DNA of 64,000 bases from positions 25,933,811 to 25,997,810 of the forward strand of contig CAMGYJ010000003.1 of assembly GCA_946122785.1 (NCBI GenBank). The letters run 5' to 3'. Below the pieces are notes generated by a model that was given only the letters and a program-made list of their open reading frames with translations, was not told the origin of the DNA and did no database searches. The position numbers were made by a program, and so were the translations under genes. This DNA comes from Linum tenue (lineage: Eukaryota; Streptophyta; Magnoliopsida; Malpighiales; Linaceae). Positions 44,935 to 57,340 of the stretch are shown here, piece by piece; the first letter of the stretch is position 1, and each line of letters begins with the position of its first letter.

Positions 44935-45707
44935 CCCCAGGCCCCCACTAACCCTAACACTCGCAGCCTCCTCCCCCAAATCAGTCTTAGGTCCTTTAGG
45001 CCAAGACCTCCTTCCTTCTTTGGTAAAGCAATTGATTCCCAGGCAACCTTGGCCCTGCCCACACCATCACCATGCCATAGGAAGTTGGAACAAATCTTCT
45101 GAATACTTTTAAGCACTTTCTTGGGGAGTATAAATATTGCCATCCAGTAATGAACTACTGCATATAAAACTGACTCAACTAACTGGATCTTGCCTGCATA
45201 AGATAATTTCTGAGCTCTCCACCCTCTGATCCTTCGTGTTAGCTTGTCAACAAGGACAACACACTCGGCACTTGACAATTTACCTGAGATCAAAGGCAAT
45301 CCCAAGTATCGAACTGACAGCTTACCCTCCCTGAAACCAGAGATTTGCAGAGCAGTGGCCTTAAACTGATGAGCAAAACCACCAAAAAACACTTCACATT
45401 TATCTGGATTGCATTGTAAACCCGAGAGCTGATAAAATGTATCCAAGACTTTCCTGATTCCATGCAATGCCTGACCTGACCCCTCTGAGAATATCATGAG
45501 GTCATCAGCAAAGCTCAGGTGAGTGAGACCAAGCTGTTTGCATTGTGGGTGATAAGGGAAACCACCATTTGCTGCTACTTTATTTAATAATCCAGACAAA
45601 GGTTCCATTGCAATAGTAAAGAGGTAGGGGGAGAGAGGATCCCCCTGCCTGACCCCTTTTACAGTACTAAAGAAACCAAAGAGACTGCCATTGACAGTGA
45701 TACTAAA
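44935..45707 (-). pseudogene. LINE reverse transcriptase, distal part
   Basis: Contains TVNGSLFGFFSTVKGVRQGD, PLSPYLFTIAMEPLS and the catalytic block LTHLSFADDLMIF, then thumb text WRAQKLSYAGKIQLVESV. Both active-site aspartates are present. The open frame appears to run past 45707 only because the inserted hAT element happens to stay open. It ends abruptly near 44935 and is non-functional without the missing domains. Confidence 0.9.
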
Positions 45708-46409
45708 TAGGGATGGCAACAAAACCCGAACCCATGGGTACCCACCCGACCCAACCCGGTCAACGCGGGTAAAATCCGTGTTGACGGGTTTTGGGCCGGG
45801 TTTGGGTTTAAACCCGTTCACTATTCACCGGGTTGGGTTGGGTTTGGGTTTAGGTAAACCCGGCCCGTGGGTACCCGCCCACTAATATAATTAATTTTTT
45901 CGGTATATTTAGTATTCTAAATAACTATTCTTATTTATGTTTGTGGAGACATGTCTAATTTTTTCTTTTTAATTGTGTAGAATGAAGTTGATGTTATGGA
46001 GTGGAGACTAAAGAAACTTAATTGAAAGAAAGAAGCTTTCAATTAAACATGTTATTTATGGATAATTTGTGATTTGCTTCAATTTTCATGAGTTTTCTAG
46101 ATTGGTGTTGAACAATTTGTATAGTTAATTTGTGATTTGCTTGAATTTTCTAGAATGGTGTTTTATATATGGATAATTTATATTGAGAGATTGATATTTG
46201 ACTTTAATTTTGATAAGAACTTGTAATTGTAAATTTTTTACGACAAAACCCGTGGGTACCCATGAACCCGCGGATACCCAACGGGTTGGGTTGGGTTTGA
46301 GTTTTTCAAACCCGGTGGGTTTTACCCCGGGTTTTTTTCAAAGATAAACCCATGGGTTTGGGTTTGGGTTTGGCAAAACCCGACCCAACCCGACCCATTG
46401 CCATCCCTA
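45708..46409. mobile_element. hAT-like element with perfect 8-bp TSD, inside the LINE
   Basis: Inverted ends TAGGGATGGCAA and TTGCCATCCCTA are flanked by identical ATACTAAA at 45700-45707 and 46410-46417. Length 702 bp, non-coding, with several GGGTTTGGGTTT and CCCGACCCAACCC words near both ends and an A/T-rich centre. The 8-bp duplication and TAGGG ends indicate hAT superfamily. The LINE reads across the site when the insert and one target copy are ignored. Confidence 0.95.
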
Positions 46410-46525
46410 ATACTAAAGGTGGCTGAACTTAGACAGAGAGAGATCCATTTAATAAAGTCCTTTGGGAATCCCATTAACCTCATCACACTCAGGAGATAGC
46501 CCCAATGAACAGAGTCAAAAGCCTT

Positions 46526-47763
46526 TTAAAGGTCAACTTTTATAGCAGCTCTAGATGAAAGCTGACTTCTGTGATAATTCTGAACTACTTCTTGAGCCAT
46601 TAATATATTCTCTAAGATGCTACGCCCCTGAATAAAGGCTGACTGATTTCGACTAATAAGAGCAGGGAGAACATTCTTTAACCTATTTGCTAAGACTTTT
46701 GCGATTATCTTGTAAAGAACATTTATACAAGCAATAGGTCTAAAGGAAGGTAGAAAGGAAGGTAGTTTATCTGCATTAGGGATTTTTGGAACCAATGTCA
46801 ACGAGGCAGAGTTCATACCTCTAGGGAGAACCCCCTCCTGAAAGAAAGTTTGGACCCCCTTAATGATATCAGGTCCAATAAGACCCCAACTTCTCTGAAA
46901 GAACCCTGTTGTCCAGTCATCTGGTCCTGGGGACTTAGTGGGATTCATGTCAAAAAGGGCTTGCCTAATTTCCTCCCCAGATACCAACCTACAGAGCATT
47001 CTTTTATCTGCATCAGTAAGCTTCTCACTCAAACACCCCTCAATAAGGTCGCAGTCTACAATCACTCGGGGTAACGCGGGGGGGGGGGGGGGGGGGGGGG
47101 GGGTAGAATCTTCTATTAACTGTTTACCTTTATCAACAGCAACCCCTTCTCCTGAATCCTGTACAATTCCCTTCTCAGGAGTATCCTCCACCACTTGTTC
47201 CGTCATTTGATTCTCTGTAACAGCTACCTCAGTCTGTCCCAATTCAAGTATATTGGCTTGCTTACGACGCCAGACCCGTTTAGTAGGAACCCCAGCAGGT
47301 GGAAGAGAGCAGTCATGCCCAAAAACCCCACAGGCAGCACAACAGCGGGGCAGGCCACAGTACTCAATACCAATGATAAATGCAGGCAAATGATCTTCTC
47401 ACGATAATGCCACGGCCCCCCTTCAAACACCCACCGACAGGTCGCCTCCGACGGGAATTGAAAGAGGACCAGCTTGTCATCAAGGAGTGAAACCTTAACC
47501 TCCCCATCCCGACTCCAAATCCAGTTAGCCCAGAATCTCAGAGCCGAAAGTGAAGGCGGAGCCACCAGGAACTGACCCACAAGGCTATGCTCCCATCTCT
47601 TCGTACCCTCCTCAATCACCGATTTGGGAATCCGAAGTGATCCGTTGATAAACTCAGGCTCAAAGAAATCCAACCTAACCTCTTCCGAAACAGGAAACAA
47701 GGAAGCCCAAGACCTACCGCCACCAACGGCGCCAGGCGTGGCTCCGTCGGCGACGGCGGCCAT
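46526..47763 (-). pseudogene. LINE ORF1 fused to proximal RT by internal deletion
   Basis: 47763-47224 starts MAAVADGATPGAV and contains WVFEGGPWHYREKIICL, the DUF4283 signature. After a frame change at about 47390 the frame has CCAACGVFGHDC, a degenerate zinc knuckle, an acidic linker, a run of prolines coded by the G tract, then ALFDMNPTKSPGPDDW and FRPIACINVLYKIIAKVLAN of the RT. The endonuclease (normally about 230 residues) is absent. The proline tract probably marks the deletion joint. Confidence 0.85.
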
Positions 47764-48120
47764 CGCGACGAACGAAGAAGGTTTCAGAGAATTTCAAAAT
47801 AGGAGAGAGAAGAGAGGAATAGTAGTCAAACAGACTATTTAGAAAATCAGTTTCACTATACTTGGTGAGATAATCACAAATTAAGAAAGATGTACGTAAC
47901 ACTATTCTATAATATTTACGTAAATTATATTTATTACGTAAGGTTCATGGAGAGATATTTAACTTTTTATGTATCAAATAAAAAACATATTACGTAAATC
48001 TTCTGTAGTAATTAAGATAGTACGTAAAGCATATAAAGATATCTTATTCAAACTATTTTTGAATTATTTGATTTCCACTAAAGCATTAAACGAGTAAAAG
48101 AAATTGCAAATAAAATTAAT

Positions 48121-48155
48121 ATCTTACCGCGGCAAAGCGCAGGCCAAAAAACTAG
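48121..48155 (+). mobile_element. Helitron 3' terminus
   Basis: The sequence CCGCGGCAAAGCGCAGG forms a short GC hairpin (one imperfect pair) followed by an A-run and CTAG, with T as the next host base. Plant Helitrons end this way (hairpin, then CTRR, inserted between A and T). Repeated TTACGTAA words to the left (47910-48030) may belong to it. The 5' TC end could not be fixed, so only the terminus is annotated. Confidence 0.55.
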
Positions 48156-48406
48156 TATAAAATAAAATTGCTACCAAGAAGTGAACCCATGTAAACAATC
48201 CTCGAATTTAATTTAAATCATCACACAGCATACATAAAACAAAAATCAATCAAGGTTAATCCATGGATACAAGAAACAGGCAAAAGAAGAAACGCTATAC
48301 ATGTGAGAAATTTGTGCGGGTTACTGGCAAGAAGATACAAGAATACAGTACACATGCAAGAAATGAGAGAGGCTTGCAGGAAAACCTACCTACTGCCTAT
48401 TGTATG

Positions 48407-51400
48407 TCATCTTTGTGATCGACCTTGACCAGAAGCAGTCCCACTAACTCCTGATAACTGTTTCAGGTTGGTGAGAGCTTCCTGCGCATACCTCTTGGCG
48501 TTACCATTCCCATGCTTCAATGCCTCCACCAAAGCACCAACCAGAGTTTGATTCAGAGAATGCCTATGGCTGCAACCCTCTGCTCTCAGGAACTTATCAA
48601 TCATCCTGACCGTCTTCTCCTGCAGCTCCCCGGGTCGAACTTTCATGAACAGCTCGATCACTGCATCGAACACCCCGACGTTTTCGAGCTCCATCGTCGC
48701 TCTCTTGGGAATGTTCGAGGAATCGGGCAGCAGGGTTGAAAGTGCTTCCACTGCAGCGATCTGAACCCCGGTCTGGTCTTCCCCAAGGAGATTAATCAAT
48801 GGTTTGATGCAATTGCTACTCAGAAGACATAACTGAACGCCATCATCACATGACGCGTTGTGTACCGGGCAAGTGGAAAGTTCGGGAGGGCCTCTGCTGC
48901 ACATGAAGAGGATGGGGACACAAAATCCTTGGGGAGGGATCGGTTCCGGGTTCTGGGCAGCTGATAACCTTCCAGCTTCTGATAAGTTTCTCAGTCCAAG
49001 AGCAGATAGTTCTTTCAGTCTCGGCTTTGAAGGAAAACTGAGCTCCTCACAGTAAAGACTCATCAGACGGAGCTCTCTCACCAGGGTAACATTTTGATGA
49101 TCATCGAGACGCTTGGTGAAATGTAGCAGTAGGCCAAGAAGCCCTTCCGTTATGCTTGATGATGTTGTCCTTGATGCTTTGCCATTGGCGCTGCGATTTC
49201 GATTTTTCAGAGTGGAGACTATCCATCTTACAAAACTAGCATCAAGCAGTGTTTTCACTTCATCGCCCACGAGGGGAAGGTTGGCCAGTATGCACGCGGC
49301 ATCAGATCTCTCAGTATCTGTAGATTGGTCATCGAATAGTTTGTCTTTCAACATTAAATTCTTGTTACAAGTTTGTAGCTCATAGTATAAGTCTTGAGCA
49401 AACCTTTCGGACAGCAATCTTGTAAGCCTATAAGCATTGATTCGATGTCCAACTTCCGGGTGCTCAAGATAACATAAAACTGTTTTGATGCCATCAGCAC
49501 TCTTTATTCTATTTGCAACTGATTCTGCAAAATCAGCAATTTCTCATTTCAACTGATGCCATGAGTAAATGTCTCATGCACAAAGAGTTTGTAACCAAGT
49601 ATTTGATGAGATGAGAGATTAAAGGTTAACGAAAAGGAGTTTCATGCTGATGAGTGCAGAATAATTACCTGCAGCCCTGGGAGATGATGCTATTCCATAG
49701 AGGATTTGGAGTATAGAAACTTGAGCTTGAGGTGAGACAACAGATAGAAGCTGTAAGAGACTCGAGACTATTGAAGCAGACTGCATTGTGTGACCTCGTT
49801 GGTCCACAGCTGCCAACTCCCAGTGCCCTGGATTTGACACTATGTTTGCAATTGTTGATGCAGCCAAGTCTGTGAGTTCCAATGCAACCACCTCATTCTT
49901 CAAAAGGATATCGGTGAGCACGGGAAGTGCACCAGCATCAACAAGGATCGTTGCATTGTCATCTAAAGTTGACAGGTTACACAAGGCTTTCAAGCTTGGC
50001 CCTCGAGCTTCAGGGTTAGTGAGCAACCCAACAAGTATCTTAGCACTTCTCCTGGCAAGTTCTTCTTTACTGCTATTGGTTAAAGTCATCCTTCCCAGAA
50101 TAGATGCCATCTCTGTTTTAACGTCATCTGAACCTGTTCAAGTAAGAGATTACAATCTCAAGTAAGTTGGTAAATTTGTGCCATCATAGGTTCACCTGCA
50201 TCTAGCTTACTGGTACTGCATTCTAATCCATTCGACAGTTCACAAAAAGAATATACAGTAGCTATACTGCTGCTCCAATTTTCTGAGAAATACTTACATG
50301 GAATCACACAAAGAGGGCGTCATAAGCATACCTTCACATAAACGAGCAAGTAGGGGCTCGAATCTTCCTGCAGCTGCCAATGGCTGAATGTTCTCTTCCA
50401 TCTTTTCCAGCCGCTTCAAAAGCTCATCTGCAAGATTTGACAAGGCAGGATGCTCCAGATTGCCTGCCATACTGGAAAGAAGAACTAGTGCCCCTTTCTC
50501 TGACGTGATTTTGGTGCAATAATCTTCGTCATTTGTGAACTCCAGCAGTAACTTCACAGCATATTCTCGCTCTTTCTCTGAGCTACCAACAAGGCTATGT
50601 ATAGCCAGTCTACTCACACCTTCTTCTAGCATTATGTTCTACAAAATTCAAACACACTCCAATCAGAAAAAGAGCATTCCCATATAGCTCTCAATACAGC
50701 TATGGTGGCATGTTATGACGACTATAATTCACAAACAATACTGCGTCAAACCGGCACAGCTGCGTCAGTAAGCTAATTGCTAGAAAAAGTGTAACATCAC
50801 AATGGCAAAACTGAGCTAAACAAACTAACCTTGCTTTCTTCGTCCTTAGCCATACTAAACAAAGCCATAAGAGCTTTGCTCCTCAGACGAGAGCCCATAT
50901 CCTTAGACGAATTCCTAAGCAACTTAACCATAAGCACAATCAAACCAGCATTCCTTACTTTATACCGATGGGAAGAATGCTCTTCAGATATCCAGTAAAC
51001 ATTGTCCAATGCACGTTCAATGGACTCCGCCACAACAGGCTCTCTACCAATATTCTCCACCGCGGATTTAACCCGAACCTCAACGTTCCTGCTAATCCAC
51101 TCGTCGATTGCTCCGGCCAACCCAAGATTCGGCTTCAGTTCCAAGGTCTTCAAAACCACTCCGGTGATCGGACAAGTCGGGTCCCGTCCATCCTCCACGC
51201 ATCTGGTAAACCAGTACTGTATGGCTTTCTTCTCATAGTTCTGGGAAGACTCTAACAACAGTACAGGCTCCTTCATGACTTCTTTGGTCAGGGGGCAGAG
51301 AAAATTCCTGAAAGGTGACAAGTTAGCTTCCTCCTCCGAATCCAAGTCCAATTTCAGTGCGTCCAATTCAGAGTCAGTCGACCAGCTCTCTAGAATTTTC

Positions 51401-52138
51401 TCCAGAGAGATCAGAATTCGCCTCTCCGAGACCGAATTGGACCGCACCACGTCGGCTTTGAATAGCTTCACTTGCTCGGATAGCTCTTGATGGTTGCTCG
51501 AATCAATCCCTAGCGCTCGCGCTAAATCCATGACAATCGCGCTCTGCACCGGCTTGGTCGTCGGCCTTCCCTGCCCTTCTTTCTCCAATGTTCGACGGAC
51601 TCTCTCTTCGTTTTCCGTCACCTGAACTCAGACCGCCATTTTCGATGAGCAACTAGTTGACAGAGAAGAGAGGTTGACATCGATTGTTTAAACTTACTCT
51701 GAATTTCGCGTGCTTCATGTCACGGGCCAGATCGGCGGTCTTCTTGCGAAGATCGGCGACGATGTCGTCGTCGTCGAGCAGCGTTGACTCAATCAGCTCC
51801 AGCCAGGTTCCAATCGCAACCGTCCGCTCCATAAGAGAGGAGCACAGGGACTGGCAGTTGACCAAGACGGCGATCTTGCTCCTCTTCCTGTAGGCGGAAA
51901 TCGTCTCCGCGGCAACGGAGAGATCTCCGGAGATTCCTCTCAGCCCGGTCTCCGCGGAGGGGGAGAGCGACGGGGAGGAGCGGAGGAGCTGGTTGACGAT
52001 GAGCTGGAGGCGGTGCGCGTATCCGGTGAACTGGCGGGAGTTCTCGAAGGACTCCTGGTCGGGGCCGGCGGAGCAGAGGTCGGATAAGGAGCGGTGGATT
52101 GAGTCCACGGCCGCGGGAAGTGGCGGCGCCGAAAACAT
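48407..52138 (-). CDS. U-box/ARM-repeat E3 ubiquitin ligase (PUB42/43/44 class), 5 coding exons
   Basis: Exons: 51698-52138, 50830-51621, 50332-50638, 49669-50133 and 48407-49524. They total 3123 bp, 1040 residues, phase-consistent with GT-AG borders. Domains: an N-terminal helical region (about 1-240, the U-box N-terminal domain); a U-box at about 248-325 (NFLCPLTKEVMKEPVLL, CPITG, LKPNLGLAGAIDEW), which recruits the E2 enzyme; then ARM/HEAT-type helical repeats to the C-terminus for substrate binding. Such proteins attach ubiquitin to regulators of stress and senescence, often at the plasma membrane. The length is closer to the approximately 1030-residue PUB42 type than to the 800-residue PUB44/SAUL1 type. 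The start ATG at 52138 follows an upstream G/A-rich leader, and no earlier in-frame ATG fits. No damage seen. Confidence 0.93.
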
Positions 52139-54179
52139 TTCAGGCGGGAGGAGGAGGTGTTAAGGTGCGGCGGACTTTGGAAATGGAATGTCTAGACGTC
52201 GCATTTCGGAATCATTGTCGGCAGGTGGAGGGAGAGCCTCTTCTTCTTCTTCGTGCCCGCGTGCCTGCTGAAGCTGAAGTAGGGAAGAGTCAAAATCTTG
52301 ACTTTTAACGGGTCCTCTCCCTTAGCGGGGAAGGTGAGGAGACCATGAAAAGATCTCGGGTAACCGGAGCCAAGATGGCTTGGATCCGTTTGTAAATTGT
52401 AACTCTGTGAATTATTAATTTGGAAGCGAACCCGATGGATGACCCGATTACGGATCTTCGAGAAACCCAAACTGCAAACTCATAGCCAAGTGGGTCGTTA
52501 TACTAAAAAAATATATTATTTATGAAAATGGTGGCACCAATTTTTTTTTTCTTAATCATTAAGCAAATATGGGAGAGATCAATGTTATTAATTCGGTTTA
52601 GTTTGTTGGCCCGGTCAAACAAGTGAATTAAGGATTTAATGATCCGATCGTTTTATTCTGGTAAAATTTGATTTAAGCTAGATATATAGAAAAGGTCATC
52701 ATATTGTTGATATATATATAAATTATATCAAATTTTGTCTAATATATGAGCAATAACATATAACAATACACAAAAATAATAGTTCAACTTGAACCCAACA
52801 TATAGTAAAAATTTAAGCACACTTAAATCCACTCCAACACATCCAAGCCCGATTTCAACATAGAAAACATAGATTCGCATCGCCTACTTGCTGAAAGCAA
52901 AACTAGAATGAAATTCTATGAGTTCGTGATTGTCACCTTTAATAAAGTACAACAGCCCGCGGAGTATAAATAGAACTCGTGATTAGAAGAGTTGTAACCA
53001 TCGTTTGTGATTTTACTCCAAAGGATTGACCTCCCAAGATTAAGACATGCGTGTACTGAACAATCGAACAATGAAATCTTAATTACAATATGGAACAAAA
53101 AAAAAAAAGGTTTCGCCCAAACTGAGGAAACGATAGAAAGAAAGGTTCCTTATCCCATTCTTGATCGGTGGAGGAAACTAATGGGTGAATTTCATATAAA
53201 GTGGTAGCGCGGTGTGAGGTTTTTGTCTGTAACACCAAGCAAAGTGGCCTTATGGAATGAAAGTTCGTTGAATAGTTTTGTCTAATTTTGATCGAGTTGA
53301 AGCCAATTTTGTCGAGTTTTGATAAATCCGGGTGAAATCCTAAACGGGTGTGTGGCGGGATGCAGGTCCGAGATAACCCCCGACTTAACGACCTTGGGAG
53401 AGGGCCTCCCACGTCGAGATGACAATGGACCGATAAAATATTCAATAAAGCAGATATATAAAAAAAATCGATAAAATTCATTGGGTTTTAAAAGAAAAAC
53501 TCAACTCAATCTAATTGGTACTATAATGGCCCGTTCACTTGTCATTCCGTTTCTTATAGATTTCTCAACAGAAAACAAAATAAAATGAAAACGAAGCTGT
53601 CATTTTCTGAGAATCAAAATCTGCAGAAAACTTGTTTAGTTGAGAATTTTGGTGAGTTCTGAAACTGAATTCTGAAAATAAAAACCTGTTTAGTTACTTC
53701 ATACTGTTTTTTGGTACTTGATTACTAGAATTTTTTCATGGAGTGTCATACAACTCTAATCATGATTATAATTTTTAATACGAATCAAAAGGTTTTCAAA
53801 CTACTAATAAACACAATACAAGTACAACATCTTAATCAAATAAATAATATTAAAACATCAAATATCAAATAAGTCCCGCTTGAAAGTCATCCCATAACTT
53901 GTTTGCTATTCCATCACGAGCATAACCCACACATTATTTCGCGAAAACTCATATCATAACATTATAAAAACAAAATATATTACCATAAAGACTATAACAT
54001 CCATATTGTTAAGATTAGACACAAAACGATGTCGTTTTACTTTCGGGGGTGCGAGTATGGTGTCAAAATTCAACCCGCCAATTTTAAAAAGCGGGTAAAA
54101 CCTGCACGTGAGCCAAAACCAGTCAAAACTGAGTCTTACCCCCTTTGACCATATTGGGTCTGGTGTCCATAGATCCAAG
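52139..54179. other. U-box gene promoter side and intergenic repeats
   Basis: The first approximately 300 bp are presumably the U-box gene's leader and promoter. Further on the sequence is A/T-rich. 53225-53400 has text like a plant LTR (TGTAACACCAAGC, CCCCCGACTTAACGACC) with no partner. 53530-53700 has CTGTTTAGTT-type repeated words suggestive of a MITE. No gene is recognised. Confidence 0.4.
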
Positions 54180-55060
54180 TTCAATGGTCAACCCTAGTCC
54201 CACACAATCATACAAAAATCAATGTTGGATATCTGAATCTAACAAGCAAATAAAATGAGTTCCACCCCTTATGAGCTAAACAATCAGGAAGGAAATAAGC
54301 TTTCTGATACACATGAGAAATAGTAACCTTCTAGTCACAGACTACCAACGTACGTAAGGAATGAATCAAGTTCGCATATTGGTTATCCACCGACCCTATA
54401 GTCGAAAAGAGGGTCACTATAGTAGCAAAATCTGTCTGAAGGGTGACGAGATAATAGCCCCCATCCCAAGAGAACTCCAATCCATAGTGCAACCCAAACT
54501 TATGTGCGAGTGATCGTGCATTTTTCCACGTAAATTGTGTAGGCTCACTAATAAGCAATCCTGCTAGGCTCTAAGCACACCTTCTGGAGCGATAGACCCC
54601 AATAGTCTTAACAACGATCTATCAGAGTTTACTGTGGTTCACTTTGTCTGAGCCGATTTTCATGACACCATGACCAAGCTTCGACGATGATTTTCAGCAG
54701 TAGTTTATTAGGAGCTTTCATAGTGTCCGAGAAAAAATAGATCGTCCCGGAAATGCCAAAGGAACCAGCATGCAGGCCAAATCATACATGATGCGGCGGG
54801 CTAGGAAGATGTGATTCATCCAAAAAAAAAACAAATTAGGAAACTGTGATGTTGTAGTGTCCAGGAGTATCCGTTGCTAGACCTCTCTCGCTCGTGGGTA
54901 GTCTCGCATAACATTTCCAATGGTCTCCGCAGTAGTAACCAGTAAGCATCATGGAAATGAATGGAACCTGCAATGTCTCGTCGTCTTCCCTCGACATTGG
55001 TGAGCAGACGGTTATGTGAAGTTATCTATAGGAAGGTCACAGCTTTTACGGTGCTCTAAT
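54180..55060 (-). pseudogene. Decayed LINE 3' fragment
   Basis: The minus strand shows RNase H-like text of plant LINEs: NARSLAHKFGLHYGLEFSW, QYANLIHSLRTLV, then KVTISHVYQKA and DCLAHKGWNS in the expected order, ending near 54200. Upstream text (54600-55050) is compatible with the zf-RVT region (HIFLARRIMYDLA) but full of stops. Old, dead fragment. Its boundaries are approximate. Confidence 0.7.
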
Positions 55061-55277
55061 CTCGTCAAACTCTTCACAGTAAAAAGATAAATATATAAAA
55101 GCCTAATATTAATTATTAATATTTAATTTAATATGTAAAAGCCTAATATTGGAGTTACTATTCATTAGGTGAATATCTATTTAAAGCTGCAAACTTTTTA
55201 AAATTTTCGCCCTATATTAACCACACAGATGATTCTACCCCGCTTGCCCTAATCCCTAAAATGGTAGTCGTCGCCTT

Positions 55278-55440
55278 AAGAAATTTCCATTCCCCGTCAC
55301 CGCCGTTCGCCCTAGGATTCTTCCCCCGTCCCAAGAATCTCCATTCCCCATCGCCGCCGTTCGCCCTAGGATTCTTCCCCAGTCGCCGAAATCTCCGTTT
55401 CACCATCGTTGCCGTTCGCCATAGGATTCTTCCCCTGTCG
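55278..55440 (+). repeat. Minisatellite-like tandem repeat, about 54-55 bp x 3
   Basis: Three consecutive copies of a unit containing AATCTCCATTCCCC and CCGCCGTTCGCC, then AGGATTCTTCCCC, start near 55278, 55333 and 55387. The period of about 54 keeps an 80-residue frame open, but I see no gene around it. Confidence 0.8.
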
Positions 55441-56540
55441 GCGTTGTCGAGCCAAGGAGGAAGGAGAACGTTGGCGTTGCTGCCCTGCCACCGAGTCAAG
55501 TAGGAAGGAGAATCCAAATCGTTGTTCCCCATGTCCCTCTGGAGACGCTCCACTATCTACCTTGGCTGCACCACCTCCTTTGCTGCCGCCTGGTTCTGTT
55601 AGATCCTTCTTTGATCCTTCGGGGCGAGATTACAGTTAGCGCGGCGACCGTTGATGATGGGAGTAGCGTCCTCAGAGGGCTTCTTTGTAGCTTCGGCTCC
55701 TTGAAAGTCACCTGTGGTCTTGATTTTAATTTTGATTAATTAGATGAATAATTAATTCATTGGGGGAATTGGAATAGAAGGGAAGGGGATTGGGGATTGC
55801 CGGTGAGCTTGTCGGAGACGATGACGACCTCCAGGATCAGCCCAACGAGCAGGGTAGATGGTAATTGGCCATGGGAAATCTTTTTGAACGACCAAGTAAG
55901 AAGGGTATGCATGTATTTGCACTGGAGATAAATTCTTAGGGAGACGAATAATACCTCTCTTTCTTAGTGGCTCCCAAACTTCTCCAAGTGCAAGTGGGGA
56001 AGTCTCAAGTCTTTCTTTTGTCCCACTCTCTTATTCAATAACCTATGTGTTCATCTATTGTCCGTCGGTTCTACATCTATTTTCCATTAGGTTTCCCATA
56101 TTAGTTATTACTTATTAGGTTTCCCATAATAGTCTACTAGTTTTCATCTATTGTCTACTAAGTTTTCATCTATTGTTCATTGCTTTCACTATTGCAACAA
56201 TTATTCATTACGCTTTCGTCTATGATATTTTGGCCAAATCATCGTCTTGGCCCACCAATTCGCAACCATCTCGAAACATTATCGACAAAATCATAAGTTG
56301 TCCTCTTCCACCGTTTGCCACGACTGCTACTGAGGATCCATACCATATCTATTATGCACAATCCTCGCATTCGCCCAATAATGCAAAACCCTTCTCCAAA
56401 CATTCTCGGTGAAATCCTAGGTTGTACCCATCCACCGTATCCCAAGATCGCTATCGAAAAACTTTGTGTTCCCGAATTTTGTATCATGACCGAGTCTCAT
56501 ATTCTTTAGTGTTTTCTTATCCCTCCTTTTCATTTTCTTT
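55441..56540. other. Intergenic, nothing recognised
   Basis: Some GC-richer leader-like text to about 55640, then A/T-rich sequence. Repeated phrases around 56080-56180 (TAGGTTTCCCATA twice, TTTTCATCTATTGT twice) show small local duplications. No coding feature supported. Confidence 0.45.
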
Positions 56541-57340
56541 AAGCATATGACAATTGAACTCAAACTCATGGATATCCAACATAATTCGACTAGGTCAAAG
56601 CGACTTTGAACCTGATTTTAGTATTTTTAAATTTCTAATTTTTCCTTCCGTTGAGAATGACAATTGAACTCAGACCCATGGTATTGACGAGTTTTGTATC
56701 AAGAACGAGTTTTATCTGCTTTTGGGTCGAGTGTGAATTTGTTAAAAACTCAATTCAACCCAATCCAAGCGAGCTGAATACGGCGTTGACAAGTTTTTTA
56801 TCGAAAGAGAGTTTTGTCCGCTTTAATATTTTTTTATTTCTCCCTTTCCTTTTGGTTGAGAATAACAATTGAACCCGAACCCAGTGTTGACGAGTTTTGT
56901 ATAGAGAGCGAGTTTTATCTTATTTTAGAATTGACATGTTTAGCTGACGTGTAGAGTTTTTGGTAGGGAGCGAGTTTATCCGCTTTAGTCCTTTTTTATT
57001 TATCCTTTTACCTTTGGTTGAGCACAAAACCCTATGGGTATCCAACCTAATACAACCTGATCAAAACAAATTGAACCCGGTTCTTACAAGTTTTCGGGCG
57101 GGAGTGAGTTTTATTCGCTTTTGTAATTGGCGGGTCGGGTCGGTTGTGAATTTGTTACAAACTCTGTTCAACTTGTTCAAAGAGAGTTGAACATAATGTT
57201 CCCGTATTTTGGGTCGTGAGCGAGTTTTATCTGCTCTAGGTGTTTGTTAATTTCTCTTTTCCTTTTTCGTTGAGAATGAAATTGAACCCAGACCCATGGG
57301 TTCAACCTAATTCGACCCGCCAAAGTGAGTTGAACCTGCT
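56540..57340 (+). repeat. Degenerate tandem array, unit roughly 100-150 bp
   Basis: The same string of phrases recurs several times: GAGAATGACAATTGAAC(C/T)C, (G/A)ACCCATGG, GACGAGTTTTGTAT, GAGCGAGTTTTATC, CTGCTTT, TTTCTCCTTTCC-like. Examples of the GAGTTTTATC-type word lie near 56713, 56810, 56906, 56970, 57105 and 57222. Copies are diverged and of uneven spacing. It could be an old satellite or an LTR-type repeat. Confidence 0.6.

Larger units (their letters stand above)
44931..47830 (-). mobile_element. LINE lacking endonuclease and 3' domains, split by a hAT element
   Basis: Minus-strand LINE with ORF1 (DUF4283 type) at 47763-47224. A fused frame then runs from a cysteine-rich knuckle region straight into the RT, without the endonuclease domain, across a poly-G (proline) tract at about 47079-47103. 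The RT continues on the far side of a 702-bp hAT element. At the left the LINE stops within the RT thumb, so zf-RVT, RNase H and tail are missing. No target duplication was found. Confidence 0.88.

Noticed and set aside
45708..45821. N-terminal extension of the LINE RT frame
   Set aside because: This part is the inserted hAT element reading through by chance; the 8-bp duplication marks the true boundary.
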